Assembly (NCBI RefSeq): GCF_012516435.1
Contig: NZ_CP051216.1
Location: forward strand, 186,001 to 250,000
DNA length: 64,000 nt
Direction of reading: 5' to 3'
Source: Pseudodesulfovibrio sp. zrk46
Lineage (GTDB): Bacteria; Desulfobacterota; Desulfovibrionia; Desulfovibrionales; Desulfovibrionaceae
Part shown: piece after piece, positions 30,692 to 40,221 of the stretch
How positions within the stretch are numbered: the first letter of the stretch is position 1
Layout: every line of letters starts with the position of its first letter
Translations under genes and position numbers: made by a program
Notes under the pieces: model-generated
What the model saw: the letters and a program-made list of their open reading frames with translations, nothing else
Told to the model about the DNA's origin: nothing
The model's database searches: none

Positions 30692-31459
30692 TCAACTCAC
30701 AATGTAACAGGTGGGAAAATCTTCACTGAGAGCCCGCTGGACCCGTTCTGCCTTGTCGCGAGAGGAATAGCTGCCAGCCTGCACAATATGCAGCCGTCGC
30801 CCGTTCCTCATTTCAGTTTTGATGTTGGCCTCCTTGTAGCCAATGGACACCAATCGCCGATGGGTTCGTTCTGCATTTTCCCTGTCCGAGAACGCCCCCA
30901 CCCGTACATGAAAAGATTTCACCGCAACCGCTGCAGCGGGATTGGTCTTCCGAGCATACGGGACCGTGCCGATGGCCGTAATGCGCACCTTGACCACGCC
31001 CCTATTCACACTATCCAACTTCTTGGCCGCGCCGTACGACAGGTCGAGAATACGTCCGTTCACAAACGGACCACGGTCATTGACCACCAGAATCACGCTG
31101 CGGTTGTTCTCGAGATTCGTCACACGGACCTGTGTTCCCAGCGGCAACGTCTTGTGCGCGGCCGAAATCCCGTACATGTCATAGATGTATCCGTTGGCGG
31201 TCTTCTTGCCGTGAAAGTCCTCGCCATACCACGACGCCATTCCCACCTGGTCGTACCCAACAGCCGTCTGGAGGGGATAATATGTCTTGCCCAAAACCGT
31301 GTACGGCCGGGTCTTCGGGTCATAGCTGCCCGGTGTGGTCGTGGTGGGTTTGTTACGCGGCGGCGTGGAATAAATTCGTTTGGAGAAGGGATTGATGGAG
31401 GCGCAACCAGTCATGACCAAAACGGCCAGCATGGCAAGCAGGACTATGGCATGACGCAT
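30692..31459 (-). CDS. rlpA: RlpA-like septal ring lytic transglycosylase, lipoprotein with SPOR domain
   Basis: 255 residues from the ATG at 31459, chosen because GGAGG lies directly upstream. Lipoprotein signal with MTGC at about residues 16-19. The double-psi beta-barrel (about 70-155) has the RlpA signature MASWYGEDFHGKKTANG and the catalytic-type VNDRGPFVNGRILDLS. A C-terminal SPOR domain (about 180-255) targets denuded septal glycan. RlpA enzymes cleave naked glycan strands during daughter-cell separation; the acidic residue in GED and the Asp in NDRGP are retained. Outer-membrane lipoprotein facing the periplasm. Confidence 0.9.
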   Translation of the reverse strand: MRHAIVLLAMLAVLVMTGCASINPFSKRIYSTPPRNKPTTTTPGSYDPKTRPYTVLGKTYYPLQTAVGYDQVGMASWYGEDFHGKKTANGYIYDMYGISAAHKTLPLGTQVRVTNLENNRSVILVVNDRGPFVNGRILDLSYGAAKKLDSVNRGVVKVRITAIGTVPYARKTNPAAAVAVKSFHVRVGAFSDRENAERTHRRLVSIGYKEANIKTEMRNGRRLHIVQAGSYSSRDKAERVQRALSEDFPTCYIVS

Positions 31460-31667
31460 GACGATCCTCCGCAATCATGAGCAATGAGATTCTCTCGAAA
31501 TACTCTAGAAACGGTAAAGCAACTCCAGATAAAAGGCAAACAAGTGCACAAGTCTGTCACCTACTGGAGACATTTTGTTGTCATACAAGAAAAAGGGTAG
31601 ACGATTAAACTCATTTTATCTATATAATATGACAACCTATCCCCCAATGGCTACTTAAAGGAAACAC

Positions 31668-32429
31668 TTGAAACAGATATATACAATTCTCTTCACGGCA
31701 ACCTTGTTAATTTGCCAACTTCTCACGTCTACGCCCGCGTTTTCAACAGACAAAGGAGACACCTTCACATTAGCCATCCCCAAGGAAGGCTGGCCGCCCT
31801 ATATCATCACGGACACCAACGAACCGTGCGGCATCATGCTCGACATCATTAACGAGGTCGCAAATTGTACCGGCAAGAAGCTGCATATTGAATATTACCC
31901 GGAGATTCGCAGCCAATTGATGTTGGCAGAAGGTCGCGTCCATATTCAACCCAAGGCGCGTGAATGGGTTGATAAACCTTCCCGCTTCCAATGGACCGAT
32001 CCGGTTATCGATTCAACCGACGTACTGATCTTCCGCAAAGAAGAAGCCCATCTGGACAATAAGCCGCTCAAGGACCTCTCAGTCGGCGTGATCCTCGGTT
32101 ATCGTTACCCCACACTGGAACCACTCTTCGAGCAGGGAGAGCTGCGACGCTACAATGTCAACAACACCGACAATCTGCTGCACATGCTGCATCACGGCCA
32201 CATTCAGGCTGCCGTTACCAACCGCCATGTGGCCGAGTGGATTATCATGCAGTCACCGGACATCAGCATCGACCAGTTTGTTTTCGGCAAAGCCGTGGAC
32301 AGCGTTCCTTACCGGTTTGCCTTGACCAAGGCCAAGCCCATGGACGATTTCATGAGTCTGTTCAACAAGGAACTTAGCGCCATGAAAGAAGACGGTCGCC
32401 TGCAAGAGATTATGAATCGGTATCACTAA
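31668..32429 (+). CDS. Orphan periplasmic solute-binding protein, family 3
   Basis: 253 residues starting at TTG, with AAAGGA upstream. Signal peptide of about 26 residues ending near PAFS-TD. The mature part carries the EGWPPYIITDTNEPCGIML opening of SBP_bac_3 proteins and the expected C-terminal helix. No transporter gene is adjacent; it is expressed alone between rlpA (divergent) and a bidirectional terminator. A ligand-relay function towards a receptor or kinase is possible; ligand unknown. Compared with classical amino-acid binders the Arg that holds the alpha-carboxylate could not be placed with confidence. Confidence 0.78.
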   Translation: MKQIYTILFTATLLICQLLTSTPAFSTDKGDTFTLAIPKEGWPPYIITDTNEPCGIMLDIINEVANCTGKKLHIEYYPEIRSQLMLAEGRVHIQPKAREWVDKPSRFQWTDPVIDSTDVLIFRKEEAHLDNKPLKDLSVGVILGYRYPTLEPLFEQGELRRYNVNNTDNLLHMLHHGHIQAAVTNRHVAEWIIMQSPDISIDQFVFGKAVDSVPYRFALTKAKPMDDFMSLFNKELSAMKEDGRLQEIMNRYH

Positions 32430-32450
32430 TCCAAATGGAATCCCAAAAAA

Positions 32451-32479
32451 AAGCCCCGCAACACAATGCTGCGGGGCTT
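32451..32479. terminator. Bidirectional terminator between solute-binding protein and aspA
   Basis: Stem AAGCCCCGCA / TGCGGGGCTT with a 9-base loop; on the minus strand it is followed by a run of eight T, ideal for the leftward aspA transcript. Confidence 0.88.
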
Positions 32480-32499
32480 ATCTGTAATTTACTGGATAA

Positions 32500-33903
32500 C
32501 TACTTGTAGTATCTCGGCTTCACCATGTTTTCCGGCTTGAGGATATCGTCCAGTTCCTCCTGACTCAGATACCCCTTGTCGAGGACAATCTGGTAGACCG
32601 ACCCACCGGTCTTCATGGCTTCCTTGGCGATCTCGGCAGCCTTCTCATATCCGATGAACGGATTGAGGGCCGTAACAAGACCTATGGAATTTTCCACCAG
32701 CTCACGGCACCGCTCTGGATTGGCCGTGATACCCAACACGCACTTGTTCGCCAGCGTCATGCAGGCGCGACGAAGCATGTTTACGGACTGGAATACCGAG
32801 TAAGCGATGACGGGTTCCATGACGTTCAGCTCCAACTGTCCCGCTTCACTGGCCATGGCCACGGTCACGTCATTGCCGATGACCGCGAAGGCCACCTGAT
32901 TGACGACCTCGGGAATGACCGGATTAACCTTGCCGGGCATGATTGAGGAGCCGGGCTGCATGGGTGGCAGGTTGATCTCATTGAGGCCGCAGCGAGGACC
33001 GCTGGAAAGCAGGCGGAGGTCGTTGCATATCTTGGAAAGCTTCACGGCCACGCGCTTGAGTACGCCGGAAAGCTGGACGTATACGCCGGTGTCCTGCGTT
33101 GCCTCGACCAGATTAGGTGACTGCTTGAGGTTGAGGGTGGTAAGCTCCACCAGCTTCTCGGTAACAGTGCGGGCGTAATCAGGATGGGCGTTGAGTCCGG
33201 TACCGATGGCAGTAGCGCCCATATTGATTTCGTAAACGAGGTCTTCGGCCTCATCGACCCGCTGCACATCTTCACCGATCATGACAGCCCACGCGTGAAA
33301 CTCCTGCCCCAGCGTCATGGGCACCGCATCCTGCAACTGAGTGCGCCCCATCTTCAAGATGTCCACGAACTCATCACCCTTTCGGGCAAAGGCCTTCTGC
33401 ACATACTTCATGGCATCAATCAGTTCGCGCAGTTCAAGAATAACGGCAATGTTCAGGGCCGACGGGTACACGTCATTGGTGGACTGAGACATGTTCACAT
33501 CGTTCAGGGGATGCAGGTATTCATACTGCCCCTTCTCATGGCCCAGGAATTCCAATGCACGGTTGCAGATGATCTCATTGGCAGCCATGTTGGCCGAGGT
33601 TCCTGCCCCGCCCTGCACGATGTCCACCACGAACTGGTCGTGCAGCTTGCCGTTGATAATCTCCTCGCAGGCGCGAGCAATGGCGCGATGCTTTTCCTCA
33701 TCCAGAAGTCCAAGCGAGGCGTTGGCTTCGGAGGCCGCATGCTTGACGTAGGCAAGGGCCTCGATCAGCCGCGGATAGTGGGACATGGTGATGCCCGTTA
33801 TGTGAAAATTTTCCATGGCGCGCTGCGTCTGGACGCCGTAGTAGGCGTCCGCCGGGACCTGCACCTCACCGAGAGAATCGTGTTCCAATCTGTATTCGCT
33901 CAT
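32500..33903 (-). CDS. aspA: Aspartate ammonia-lyase
   Basis: 467 residues, full length. The fumarase/aspartase signature GSSIMPGKVNPVIPEVV includes the flexible catalytic-serine loop. NMSQSTNDVYPSALNIA and NLVEATQDTGVYVQLSG favour AspA over FumC, as does the C-terminal LANKCVLGITANPERC. The reaction is reversible: L-aspartate to fumarate and ammonia. The gene is second in a two-gene operon with an amino-acid permease 12 bases upstream, suggesting uptake of an amino acid followed by deamination, giving fumarate as carbon source or electron acceptor. Confidence 0.93.
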   Translation of the reverse strand: MSEYRLEHDSLGEVQVPADAYYGVQTQRAMENFHITGITMSHYPRLIEALAYVKHAASEANASLGLLDEEKHRAIARACEEIINGKLHDQFVVDIVQGGAGTSANMAANEIICNRALEFLGHEKGQYEYLHPLNDVNMSQSTNDVYPSALNIAVILELRELIDAMKYVQKAFARKGDEFVDILKMGRTQLQDAVPMTLGQEFHAWAVMIGEDVQRVDEAEDLVYEINMGATAIGTGLNAHPDYARTVTEKLVELTTLNLKQSPNLVEATQDTGVYVQLSGVLKRVAVKLSKICNDLRLLSSGPRCGLNEINLPPMQPGSSIMPGKVNPVIPEVVNQVAFAVIGNDVTVAMASEAGQLELNVMEPVIAYSVFQSVNMLRRACMTLANKCVLGITANPERCRELVENSIGLVTALNPFIGYEKAAEIAKEAMKTGGSVYQIVLDKGYLSQEELDDILKPENMVKPRYYK

Positions 33904-33915
33904 AAGTAAACTCCG

Positions 33916-35145
33916 TTACATGGCATGATGTACATGAGACCAGTACTTGATGTTAGGGGCAATATGCAACAGCCCGGTTTCCTGACCGATTTCCACCAGC
34001 ATGACGATGGTGAAGAAGGCCACTACAGCGTATCCGGCGAGTCGCCCCTTGGAACCGGGGGCGCTCTGCTTTATCAGAAGGATGCCCGGCAGGATACCGA
34101 ACAGAGTTCCGATCCCCATGCCGCCCACGATATTCAGGGCTTCGAGGAAGATGCCCGGGTAGACGATGCCGATAATGAGGGGCGGAATAAAGGTGACCAA
34201 CCACAAGGCGAGTCGGGAACGCAGGCGATCACCAGCCACATCCTTGAGAAAGCTCATAAGGGATACGCCCGTGCCCATATAGGAAGTGGTCATGGCCACC
34301 ACGGCAAAGGCGATGGAGGCATCCACGAACGCCTTGGACTGTATGAGCTTGTCCAGCGGTACGGTGGCAGGGACGCCCGCCTTGAAGGCTGAGATAATAT
34401 CCACGCCGTTGGTAGATTCCATGGGCAGCGTAATCATAACGGCCACGGTCCAGACCAGAGTCATGGTCATTCCGATTCCCGAACCGATCCAGATGGTACG
34501 GTCGATAGCTTTCCGATCATGATTCAACACACGGCAAAGGGTCGGCACCACGTTGTGAAAATTGAATGCCACCACCAGAATCGGTAAGCCGGAGGTGAAA
34601 AACTTCATATCCGCGGCTTCGGCATCGATGCCCTGAAAATGCGGCACCACCAGCACCAGCAACGTACCGAACAGCAGCCACATCAGGGTCATGAGCACGG
34701 CGTTGCCCTTGCGCAACATGGTATCGCCCAGTGACGCCAGCAACGTCGCCACGCAAAAATAAATGACCAGCACCGCCCACTCGGGCAATCCGATCTTGAA
34801 GGAGCTGACGGCAACAGACGCCACACCGGCCAAATAGGCCACCAACAGCCCGTAAAGAATGACGAGGTTGGCCACCACGCTGAACTTCTTGCCCGCCGGA
34901 CCGAGCACGGCCTCGAACAGAGTAGGCAGGTCAGCGTCCTCGTTTTCGGCAAGGAAAGGCTGCCGGGAGATGACGAGACCGGTACAGGTCATGAGGAACC
35001 AAACGGCCAAAGCTCCGGCCACTGCAGGCAAAATTCCTGACGGACCGAGATTGATGGGCAATGCAAGGATGCCCGCGCCCACCATATAACCAGTGACAAC
35101 GAGGGCGGAAGTGAATTGTTTTCCAATGGATAGACCATTCGCCAT
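33916..35145 (-). CDS. Amino-acid permease of the HAAAP (TyrP/Mtr-like) family
   Basis: 409 residues with about 11 membrane segments. The first helix holds the family's glycine-rich unwound motif (VVTGYMVGAGILALPINLG); LVVAFNFHNVVPTLCRVL in the middle is the conserved region of aromatic amino-acid permeases. GGAG precedes the ATG. It is a sodium- or proton-coupled importer of an amino acid. The downstream aspA gene, 12 bases away, suggests the substrate could be aspartate or an amino acid feeding it, but the sequence family itself is better known for aromatic substrates and serine/threonine, so the substrate is left open. Confidence 0.85.
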   Translation of the reverse strand: MANGLSIGKQFTSALVVTGYMVGAGILALPINLGPSGILPAVAGALAVWFLMTCTGLVISRQPFLAENEDADLPTLFEAVLGPAGKKFSVVANLVILYGLLVAYLAGVASVAVSSFKIGLPEWAVLVIYFCVATLLASLGDTMLRKGNAVLMTLMWLLFGTLLVLVVPHFQGIDAEAADMKFFTSGLPILVVAFNFHNVVPTLCRVLNHDRKAIDRTIWIGSGIGMTMTLVWTVAVMITLPMESTNGVDIISAFKAGVPATVPLDKLIQSKAFVDASIAFAVVAMTTSYMGTGVSLMSFLKDVAGDRLRSRLALWLVTFIPPLIIGIVYPGIFLEALNIVGGMGIGTLFGILPGILLIKQSAPGSKGRLAGYAVVAFFTIVMLVEIGQETGLLHIAPNIKYWSHVHHAM

Positions 35146-35319
35146 GAGCTTCTCCGAGGTTGAGTCGAACAGGAAACGAGTACGGTAACGCTAACGCGAA
35201 TCCGTTATAAATTGAAATGGAATCTTATCTGTTACTCAATCTCTGCTTGCCAGCCGCACCCAATTCGGTTAACCCCCTCACCTGCACAAGTGCGCCCATT
35301 ACATATTATTGGAGAATAT

Positions 35320-37164
35320 ATGATTACTAACGACAAACTTCGCAACATTGCCATCATCGCCCACGTTGACCACGGCAAGACCACTCTTGTGGACGCCATG
35401 TTCAAACAGTCCGGCCTGTTCCGTGAAGGACAGGAAGTGGACGACCGTATCATGGATTCCATGGATCTGGAACGCGAGCGCGGCATCACCATTGCCGCCA
35501 AAAACTGTTCCGTTTCCTGGAAAGACGTGAAGATCAACATCATCGACACCCCGGGCCACGCCGACTTCGGCGGCGAAGTGGAGCGCTCCCTGTCCATGGC
35601 AGACGGCGCCATCCTGCTGGTTGACGCTTCTGAAGGCCCCCTGCCTCAGACCCGTTTCGTGCTCAAGAAAGCACTGGAGCAGGGCCTCGCCCTCATGGTC
35701 GTTATCAACAAGGTTGACCGTCAGGACGCCCGTCCCGAGGAAGTGCTCAACGAAGTGTACGACCTATTCATCGATCTCGACGCCAACGAGGAACAGCTGG
35801 ACTTCCCGCTGCTCTACGCCATCGGTCGTGACGGCATCGCCATGGAAACCCCCGAGGAACGCGGCGAGAACCTGCACATCCTCCTCGACATGGTTCTGGA
35901 AAACGTGCCCGGTCCGTCTTATGACGAGAACGAGCCCTTCCAGATGCTCGTGTCCGATCTTTCCTACTCCGATTACCTTGGCCGTCTCGCCATTGGTAAG
36001 GTTCACCACGGTTCCTCCAAGTCCAACGACCAGCTCCTCTGCCTGGCCGACGAGGGCAAGGAAGTTCCTCTGAAGGTGACCAAGCTCCAGACCTATGACG
36101 GTCTGAAGGTCGTCCCCACCGAGACCTGCGAGCCTGGCGACATCATCGTCATCGCTGGTATCGAGGACGTCAAAATCGGCGACACCATCTGCACCAAGGA
36201 AGCTCCCAAGGCCCTGCCCCGCATCACCGTGGACGAACCCACCGTGTCCATGCGCTTCGGCATCAACACCTCTCCGCTGGCCGGTAAAGAGGGCGAGCAC
36301 GTTCAGTCCAACAAGATTCGTGAACGCCTCATGAGGGAGACCCTGCTCAACGTGGCCATTCAGGTCGAAGACACCGACGGCAAGGACGCCTTCCTGGTCA
36401 AGGGCCGCGGTGAACTCCAGATGGCCATTCTGGTCGAACAGATGCGTCGCGAAGGTTTCGAACTTTCCGTTGGCCGTCCCGAAGTCATCATCAAGGAACA
36501 GGACGGCAAGAAGCTGGAACCCATCGAGCACCTCTTCGTCGACTGCGATGAGGAATTCATGGGCATCGTCACCGAGAAGATCCAGACCCGCAAAGGCCGT
36601 ATGTCCAACATGGTCAACCACGGCACCGGTCGCGTTCGCCTCGAATTCTCTGTTCCGTCTCGCGCCCTCATCGGTTACCGCGACGAGTTCCTGACCGACA
36701 CCAAGGGTACCGGTATCATGAACTCCTACCTCGAAGGCTACGGCGAGCACCGCGGCGAGTTCACCTCCCGCTACACCGGTTCTCTGGTTGCTGACCGCGC
36801 CGGCAAGGGTGTCGCTTACGGTATCTTCAACCTGGAACCGCGCGGCCGCATGTTCATCGTGCCCGGCGACGCCATCTACGAAGGCATGATCGTCGGCGAG
36901 CACAACCGTGACAACGACATCAACATCAACCCGTCCAAGGAAAAGAAGCTCACCAACATGCGTGCTTCCGGTAAGGACGAGGCCGTTATCCTGACCCCGG
37001 TCAAACCCATGACCCTGGAATACGCCCTCAACTTCATCAAGGACGATGAGCTCGTTGAAGTCACTCCCCAGTCCATTCGCCTCCGCAAGATCGAACTCTC
37101 CGCTCTGGTCCGCCACCGCGAAGAAGGCCGCAAGAAGAAGGCCAAGGAAGCCAAAGGCAAATAG
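35320..37164 (+). CDS. typA: Ribosome-associated GTPase TypA/BipA
   Basis: 614 residues from the ATG at 35320 (GGAG upstream); an in-frame extension to 35212 is unlikely. G domain with HVDHGKTTL (G1), RGITI (switch I), DTPGHADFG (G3) and NKVDR (G4), then EF-G-like domains II, III and V and the TypA-specific C-terminal domain with [16 protein letters not shown]. TypA binds the 70S ribosome and assists 50S assembly and growth under stress or cold. Single gene with a strong terminator; divergent from the permease-aspA operon. Confidence 0.96.
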   Translation: MITNDKLRNIAIIAHVDHGKTTLVDAMFKQSGLFREGQEVDDRIMDSMDLERERGITIAAKNCSVSWKDVKINIIDTPGHADFGGEVERSLSMADGAILLVDASEGPLPQTRFVLKKALEQGLALMVVINKVDRQDARPEEVLNEVYDLFIDLDANEEQLDFPLLYAIGRDGIAMETPEERGENLHILLDMVLENVPGPSYDENEPFQMLVSDLSYSDYLGRLAIGKVHHGSSKSNDQLLCLADEGKEVPLKVTKLQTYDGLKVVPTETCEPGDIIVIAGIEDVKIGDTICTKEAPKALPRITVDEPTVSMRFGINTSPLAGKEGEHVQSNKIRERLMRETLLNVAIQVEDTDGKDAFLVKGRGELQMAILVEQMRREGFELSVGRPEVIIKEQDGKKLEPIEHLFVDCDEEFMGIVTEKIQTRKGRMSNMVNHGTGRVRLEFSVPSRALIGYRDEFLTDTKGTGIMNSYLEGYGEHRGEFTSRYTGSLVADRAGKGVAYGIFNLEPRGRMFIVPGDAIYEGMIVGEHNRDNDININPSKEKKLTNMRASGKDEAVILTPVKPMTLEYALNFIKDDELVEVTPQSIRLRKIELSALVRHREEGRKKKAKEAKGK

Positions 37165-37181
37165 AGCAAATAACAGACTAT

Positions 37182-37225
37182 AAAAAAGACAGGCCCGAGA
37201 GTTTTTCTCGGGCCTGTCTTTTTTT
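37182..37225. terminator. Terminator after typA
   Basis: A stem of at least 13 bp, GACAGGCCCGAGA / TCTCGGGCCTGTC, closing on a 5-base loop and flanked by A6 and T7, giving a strong intrinsic terminator on the plus strand. Confidence 0.9.
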
Positions 37226-37405
37226 GTGCTCCAAACCATCATTTGTTCGCGTTCGCACACTCACCCCATACGAATGCAACTGGTTTTAACATTATCAAGA
37301 ATACTATTCTGCACAGCCTTCATTCAATGGTTCCTAATCGTAGCCGTTTTATAATGACACAAGGCGATTACTCCTGTTATGCATGTTTGTAAGGGAGAGA
37401 ATTTC

Positions 37406-38173
37406 ATGCGGAACAGGCCATTTCCTTTCGCCATCGCAATACTGCTTTTCATAGCCGTCATCATGACCGGGACGTCTCATGCGACGGACCGTCCGATGCG
37501 TATTGTCTGCGATATCTGGCCGCCCTATCAGATAAAGACGGAAACCGTGGTTTCCGGGTATTCAACGGAAGTGGTGGAAGAGGTTTACAAGAGAATGGGA
37601 GCCCCTATCGACACCCTGACAGCCTTCCCATGGAAGCGGGCATTGAACCTCGTTGAAACAGGCCATGCAGACGCGCTTTTCTCCGCCAATCACACCAAGG
37701 ACAGGGAAGCTTTCGCATATTATCCCGACGAAGTACTCTTTGAATCCCCGTGGGTCATTTGGACAAGGCCCGGAGTGAAGTTCAATTCACTGGAAGACCT
37801 GAAGGACAAGCGTGTCGGTGTTGTGCTCGGCTACAGTTACACCAACGAGTTTTGGGATTTCATCCAGACTTACTGCACCGTCGAGGCCGTCACCACGGAC
37901 CTGATCAATTTCAAGAAGCTGTCTCTCAATCGACTGGACGCCATTGCAGCAGAATACGGAAACGGCATGCATATTTTGCAGCAGCTGGGGATAAAGAACA
38001 TCGTCCCTCGCAACGACGTTGTCATCAAGAAGGACGGGCTTTACATCATGTTCAACCGTGAAGCTGTGTCCAAGTCATTTGTCCAACGCTTCTCTGAAGA
38101 ACTGAAGAAGTTCAAGACGACGCCGGAACACGAAGCCTTGCGGGAAAAGTATTTCGGCGAACCCGCTCAGTAG
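37406..38173 (+). CDS. Orphan periplasmic solute-binding protein, family 3
   Basis: 255 residues from the ATG at 37406, chosen for the AAGGGAGAG seven bases upstream. Signal peptide with probable cleavage after SHA (about residue 25). Mature part has IVCDIWPPYQI, FPWKRALNLVE and GVVLGYSYTNEFW, all typical of SBP_bac_3. A TATAAT (37350-37355) upstream could be its -10 box but no good -35 is seen. The gene ends three bases from the stop of the convergent exporter gene with no terminator between them. No transporter partner; ligand unknown. Confidence 0.8.
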   Translation: MRNRPFPFAIAILLFIAVIMTGTSHATDRPMRIVCDIWPPYQIKTETVVSGYSTEVVEEVYKRMGAPIDTLTAFPWKRALNLVETGHADALFSANHTKDREAFAYYPDEVLFESPWVIWTRPGVKFNSLEDLKDKRVGVVLGYSYTNEFWDFIQTYCTVEAVTTDLINFKKLSLNRLDAIAAEYGNGMHILQQLGIKNIVPRNDVVIKKDGLYIMFNREAVSKSFVQRFSEELKKFKTTPEHEALREKYFGEPAQ

Positions 38174-38176
38174 CCT

Positions 38177-39115
38177 CTAGCCCTTACTCTGCACCTTCAC
38201 ATACAAAATCAGACCAAGCATGGTCAGGCCGATCCCTGCCCAACCGACAGGTCCGGGTGCCACGTGGCCCAACAGGATAGCTTCCCCAGCCAGTGAAAAG
38301 ATCACTTCCATGGATTGGGTGGAATCGGCGGCCGCGAGCTCTGCGGAGGACTGCGCCGAGTGACGCGCGTGGAGAAAAAGTGAAGTGGCGATTACACCGG
38401 AGCAAACTGCGACGATGCCTGTCTGTACGATTTGCCCGGTGGAAGGCACTGGCGGCGACGTGAACAGTATGAGCAACACCCACAAAGGGAGAGAACCGAT
38501 GGTCAGGAGAAGCACCCGGCAAATGGAATCGTCCATGGCCGGGTGATCGATTGCAGGCAGGAATTTGCTTTCCCCTGCACGCGCTTCCCACACGAGCTGA
38601 TTGCCGAATGGATAGGCAAAGGCAGCTACCAGCACGGGCAGAGCTCCCCACAAGGTGCTGGACAGACTCGCAGTGGAGGCCTGCTCCACGTTGACCAGAA
38701 TCACGCCCACAAAAATGATGAGGGTGAGCAAAATCGCCTTGAGCGGCACTCGCCGTCCAAAGCCAAGCAGCACTAATGGCGTGGCCAGAATGGTCAACTG
38801 CCATGTGGCCGCCACCACCCAGCCGGGCGTGTAAACGGAGCTGAAGGTTATAAGAGCGTAAAAAACACCGAACCCGACGCTGCCCGCCACGGTCCAGAAC
38901 AGAAAGTGCTTTCGATAGAGGCGAAGCGCATCCAAGCCAAGGCGAGCCTTGCCCGTCACACCGAGCCAGCCAGCCAGGAGCAGGAGCATCCAGAAGTAGC
39001 GTAAACTGGCCGACCACACCCAGTGGCCGCCTTCCAGCGACATGGCACGGTTGAGAACAAATGTGGAACTGAAGAACAGGCTGGCGAGTACGCCAAACAT
39101 GAGAATGCGAAACAT
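38177..39115 (-). CDS. DMT-superfamily membrane transporter (EamA/EmrE-like)
   Basis: 312 residues from the ATG at 39115, preceded by GGAG; a GTG at 39139 is less likely. About ten membrane helices in two five-helix halves, the EamA pattern, with a long hydrophilic loop near residues 180-200. This group of drug/metabolite transporters includes multidrug-type exporters with 10 helices; the substrate cannot be told. It is convergent with the upstream solute-binding protein gene and divergent from the ferredoxin-like gene at 39241. Confidence 0.8.
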   Translation of the reverse strand: MFRILMFGVLASLFFSSTFVLNRAMSLEGGHWVWSASLRYFWMLLLLAGWLGVTGKARLGLDALRLYRKHFLFWTVAGSVGFGVFYALITFSSVYTPGWVVAATWQLTILATPLVLLGFGRRVPLKAILLTLIIFVGVILVNVEQASTASLSSTLWGALPVLVAAFAYPFGNQLVWEARAGESKFLPAIDHPAMDDSICRVLLLTIGSLPLWVLLILFTSPPVPSTGQIVQTGIVAVCSGVIATSLFLHARHSAQSSAELAAADSTQSMEVIFSLAGEAILLGHVAPGPVGWAGIGLTMLGLILYVKVQSKG

Positions 39116-39170
39116 GAACACTCCGGCTTGATTGATCACTCAAGCTGCCACGATGTATCTCGGATGTCCA

Positions 39171-39198
39171 TTGACATTACAGGCTGACCAGTTACAAT
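39171..39198 (+). promoter_or_regulatory. Sigma-70-type promoter of the ferredoxin-like gene
   Basis: A perfect TTGACA (39171-39176) and a TACAAT (39193-39198) with a 16-base spacer. The transcript would begin near 39205, about 36 bases before the start codon at 39241. Confidence 0.65.
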
Positions 39199-39240
39199 TA
39201 AAATACTCTTGTTGCACATTCAACAAAACGCCTGTTTATT

Positions 39241-40167
39241 ATGAGACCACCGTTTGTAAAAGAATCCACGATCGCCTATTTCCGTGACTCCAAAGCGCAC
39301 GGTCTTCCCCTCCTCGAACGCATCCACGGCTATGTCTATGGCAAGTGGTGCTACCACTACATCGGCCTCGCCGGAGACAAGGACCCATGGTGGCGCTATC
39401 TGTGGGCTCCACTGGTGGCACTTGCTGATTGGATGACACCCTTTTTCCCGTCCAAGGAAAATCAGGTGGGCGACCACAACCAGAGCAAACCCACCTGGGG
39501 CGACACCTATCACGGCAAGGTCATGCCTGCAGACGAGGCCAACAAGCTCATCAAGCTGAACCGTGTGGTGAACACTGAAATCCCGGAGCAGGTGCTGCCT
39601 TACACCCGGGCCCGCGAGATCATCCTGCGCAATCCCGAGAAAATCATTCTGCTCGACTGTCCCTGCCGTGCCGGTATGAAGAATCCCTGTACGCCCACCG
39701 ATGTCTGTGTGCTGGTGGGCGACCCCTTCGCCTCCTTCATGCAGGAGCACCATCCGGACAAGACCCGCGAAATCACGCCGGAAGAGGCCATGCGCATCAT
39801 CAAGCAGGAACAGGCCCGCGGCCATGTCTCCCATGCTTTCTTCAAGGACGTCATGCTCGGTCGTTTCTACGCCATCTGCAACTGTTGCTCCTGCTGCTGC
39901 GGTGCCATGAAGTCCCACGCCAAGGGCGTACACATGCTCTGCCACTCCGGTTATCTGGCAGATATTGATCCCGAGGCCTGCGTCAGGTGCGGTGTCTGCG
40001 TCCAGAAGTGCCAGTTCAAGGCCATCGGCTTCAACAAGGAGTCCGCGTATATCCGCAAGGACAACTGCATGGGCTGCGGTGTCTGCGTAGCGTCCTGTGC
40101 CAAGGACGCCATCAAGCTGGAACTGGCCCCGGAAAAGGGCGAGCCGCTGCTGGTGGATGATATTTAG
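39241..40167 (+). CDS. Cys-rich 4Fe-4S ferredoxin-type protein
   Basis: 308 residues. The C-terminal 70 residues hold two classical [4Fe-4S] motifs (CVRCGVCVQKC and CMGCGVCVASC). Ahead of them are two unusual cysteine groups: DCPCRAGMKNPCTPTDVC (about residue 140) and ICNCCSCCCG (about residue 220), which could hold further clusters or form an active site. The N-terminal 60 residues include aromatic, partly hydrophobic segments (WWRYLWAPLVAL) that may touch the membrane. No signal peptide. I recognise this only as a ferredoxin-type protein found in anaerobes. The start codon lacks a good Shine-Dalgarno, but a good promoter lies upstream. A redox role is likely; partner unknown. Confidence 0.8.
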   Translation: MRPPFVKESTIAYFRDSKAHGLPLLERIHGYVYGKWCYHYIGLAGDKDPWWRYLWAPLVALADWMTPFFPSKENQVGDHNQSKPTWGDTYHGKVMPADEANKLIKLNRVVNTEIPEQVLPYTRAREIILRNPEKIILLDCPCRAGMKNPCTPTDVCVLVGDPFASFMQEHHPDKTREITPEEAMRIIKQEQARGHVSHAFFKDVMLGRFYAICNCCSCCCGAMKSHAKGVHMLCHSGYLADIDPEACVRCGVCVQKCQFKAIGFNKESAYIRKDNCMGCGVCVASCAKDAIKLELAPEKGEPLLVDDI

Positions 40168-40183
40168 ACTTAAGTTGCCAACG

Positions 40184-40221
40184 CATGCTCATGGCTGTTA
40201 TCCAACTCAGCCATGAGCATG
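40184..40221 (+). promoter_or_regulatory. Perfect hairpin covering the start codon of the SGNH gene
   Basis: Perfect 14-bp arms CATGCTCATGGCTG (40184-40197) and CAGCCATGAGCATG (40208-40221) with a 10-base loop. The 3' arm contains both in-frame ATG codons (40213 and 40219) of the next gene. No T-run follows. It could limit translation or terminate the upstream message. Confidence 0.6.

Noticed and set aside
35764-37260. 498-residue frame opposite typA
   Set aside because: Antisense shadow; it also runs across the typA terminator.
38184-39143. 319-residue frame on the same strand as the DMT transporter
   Set aside because: Frame-shifted reading of a clear ten-helix membrane protein; composition rich in Arg/His/Ser without a fold.
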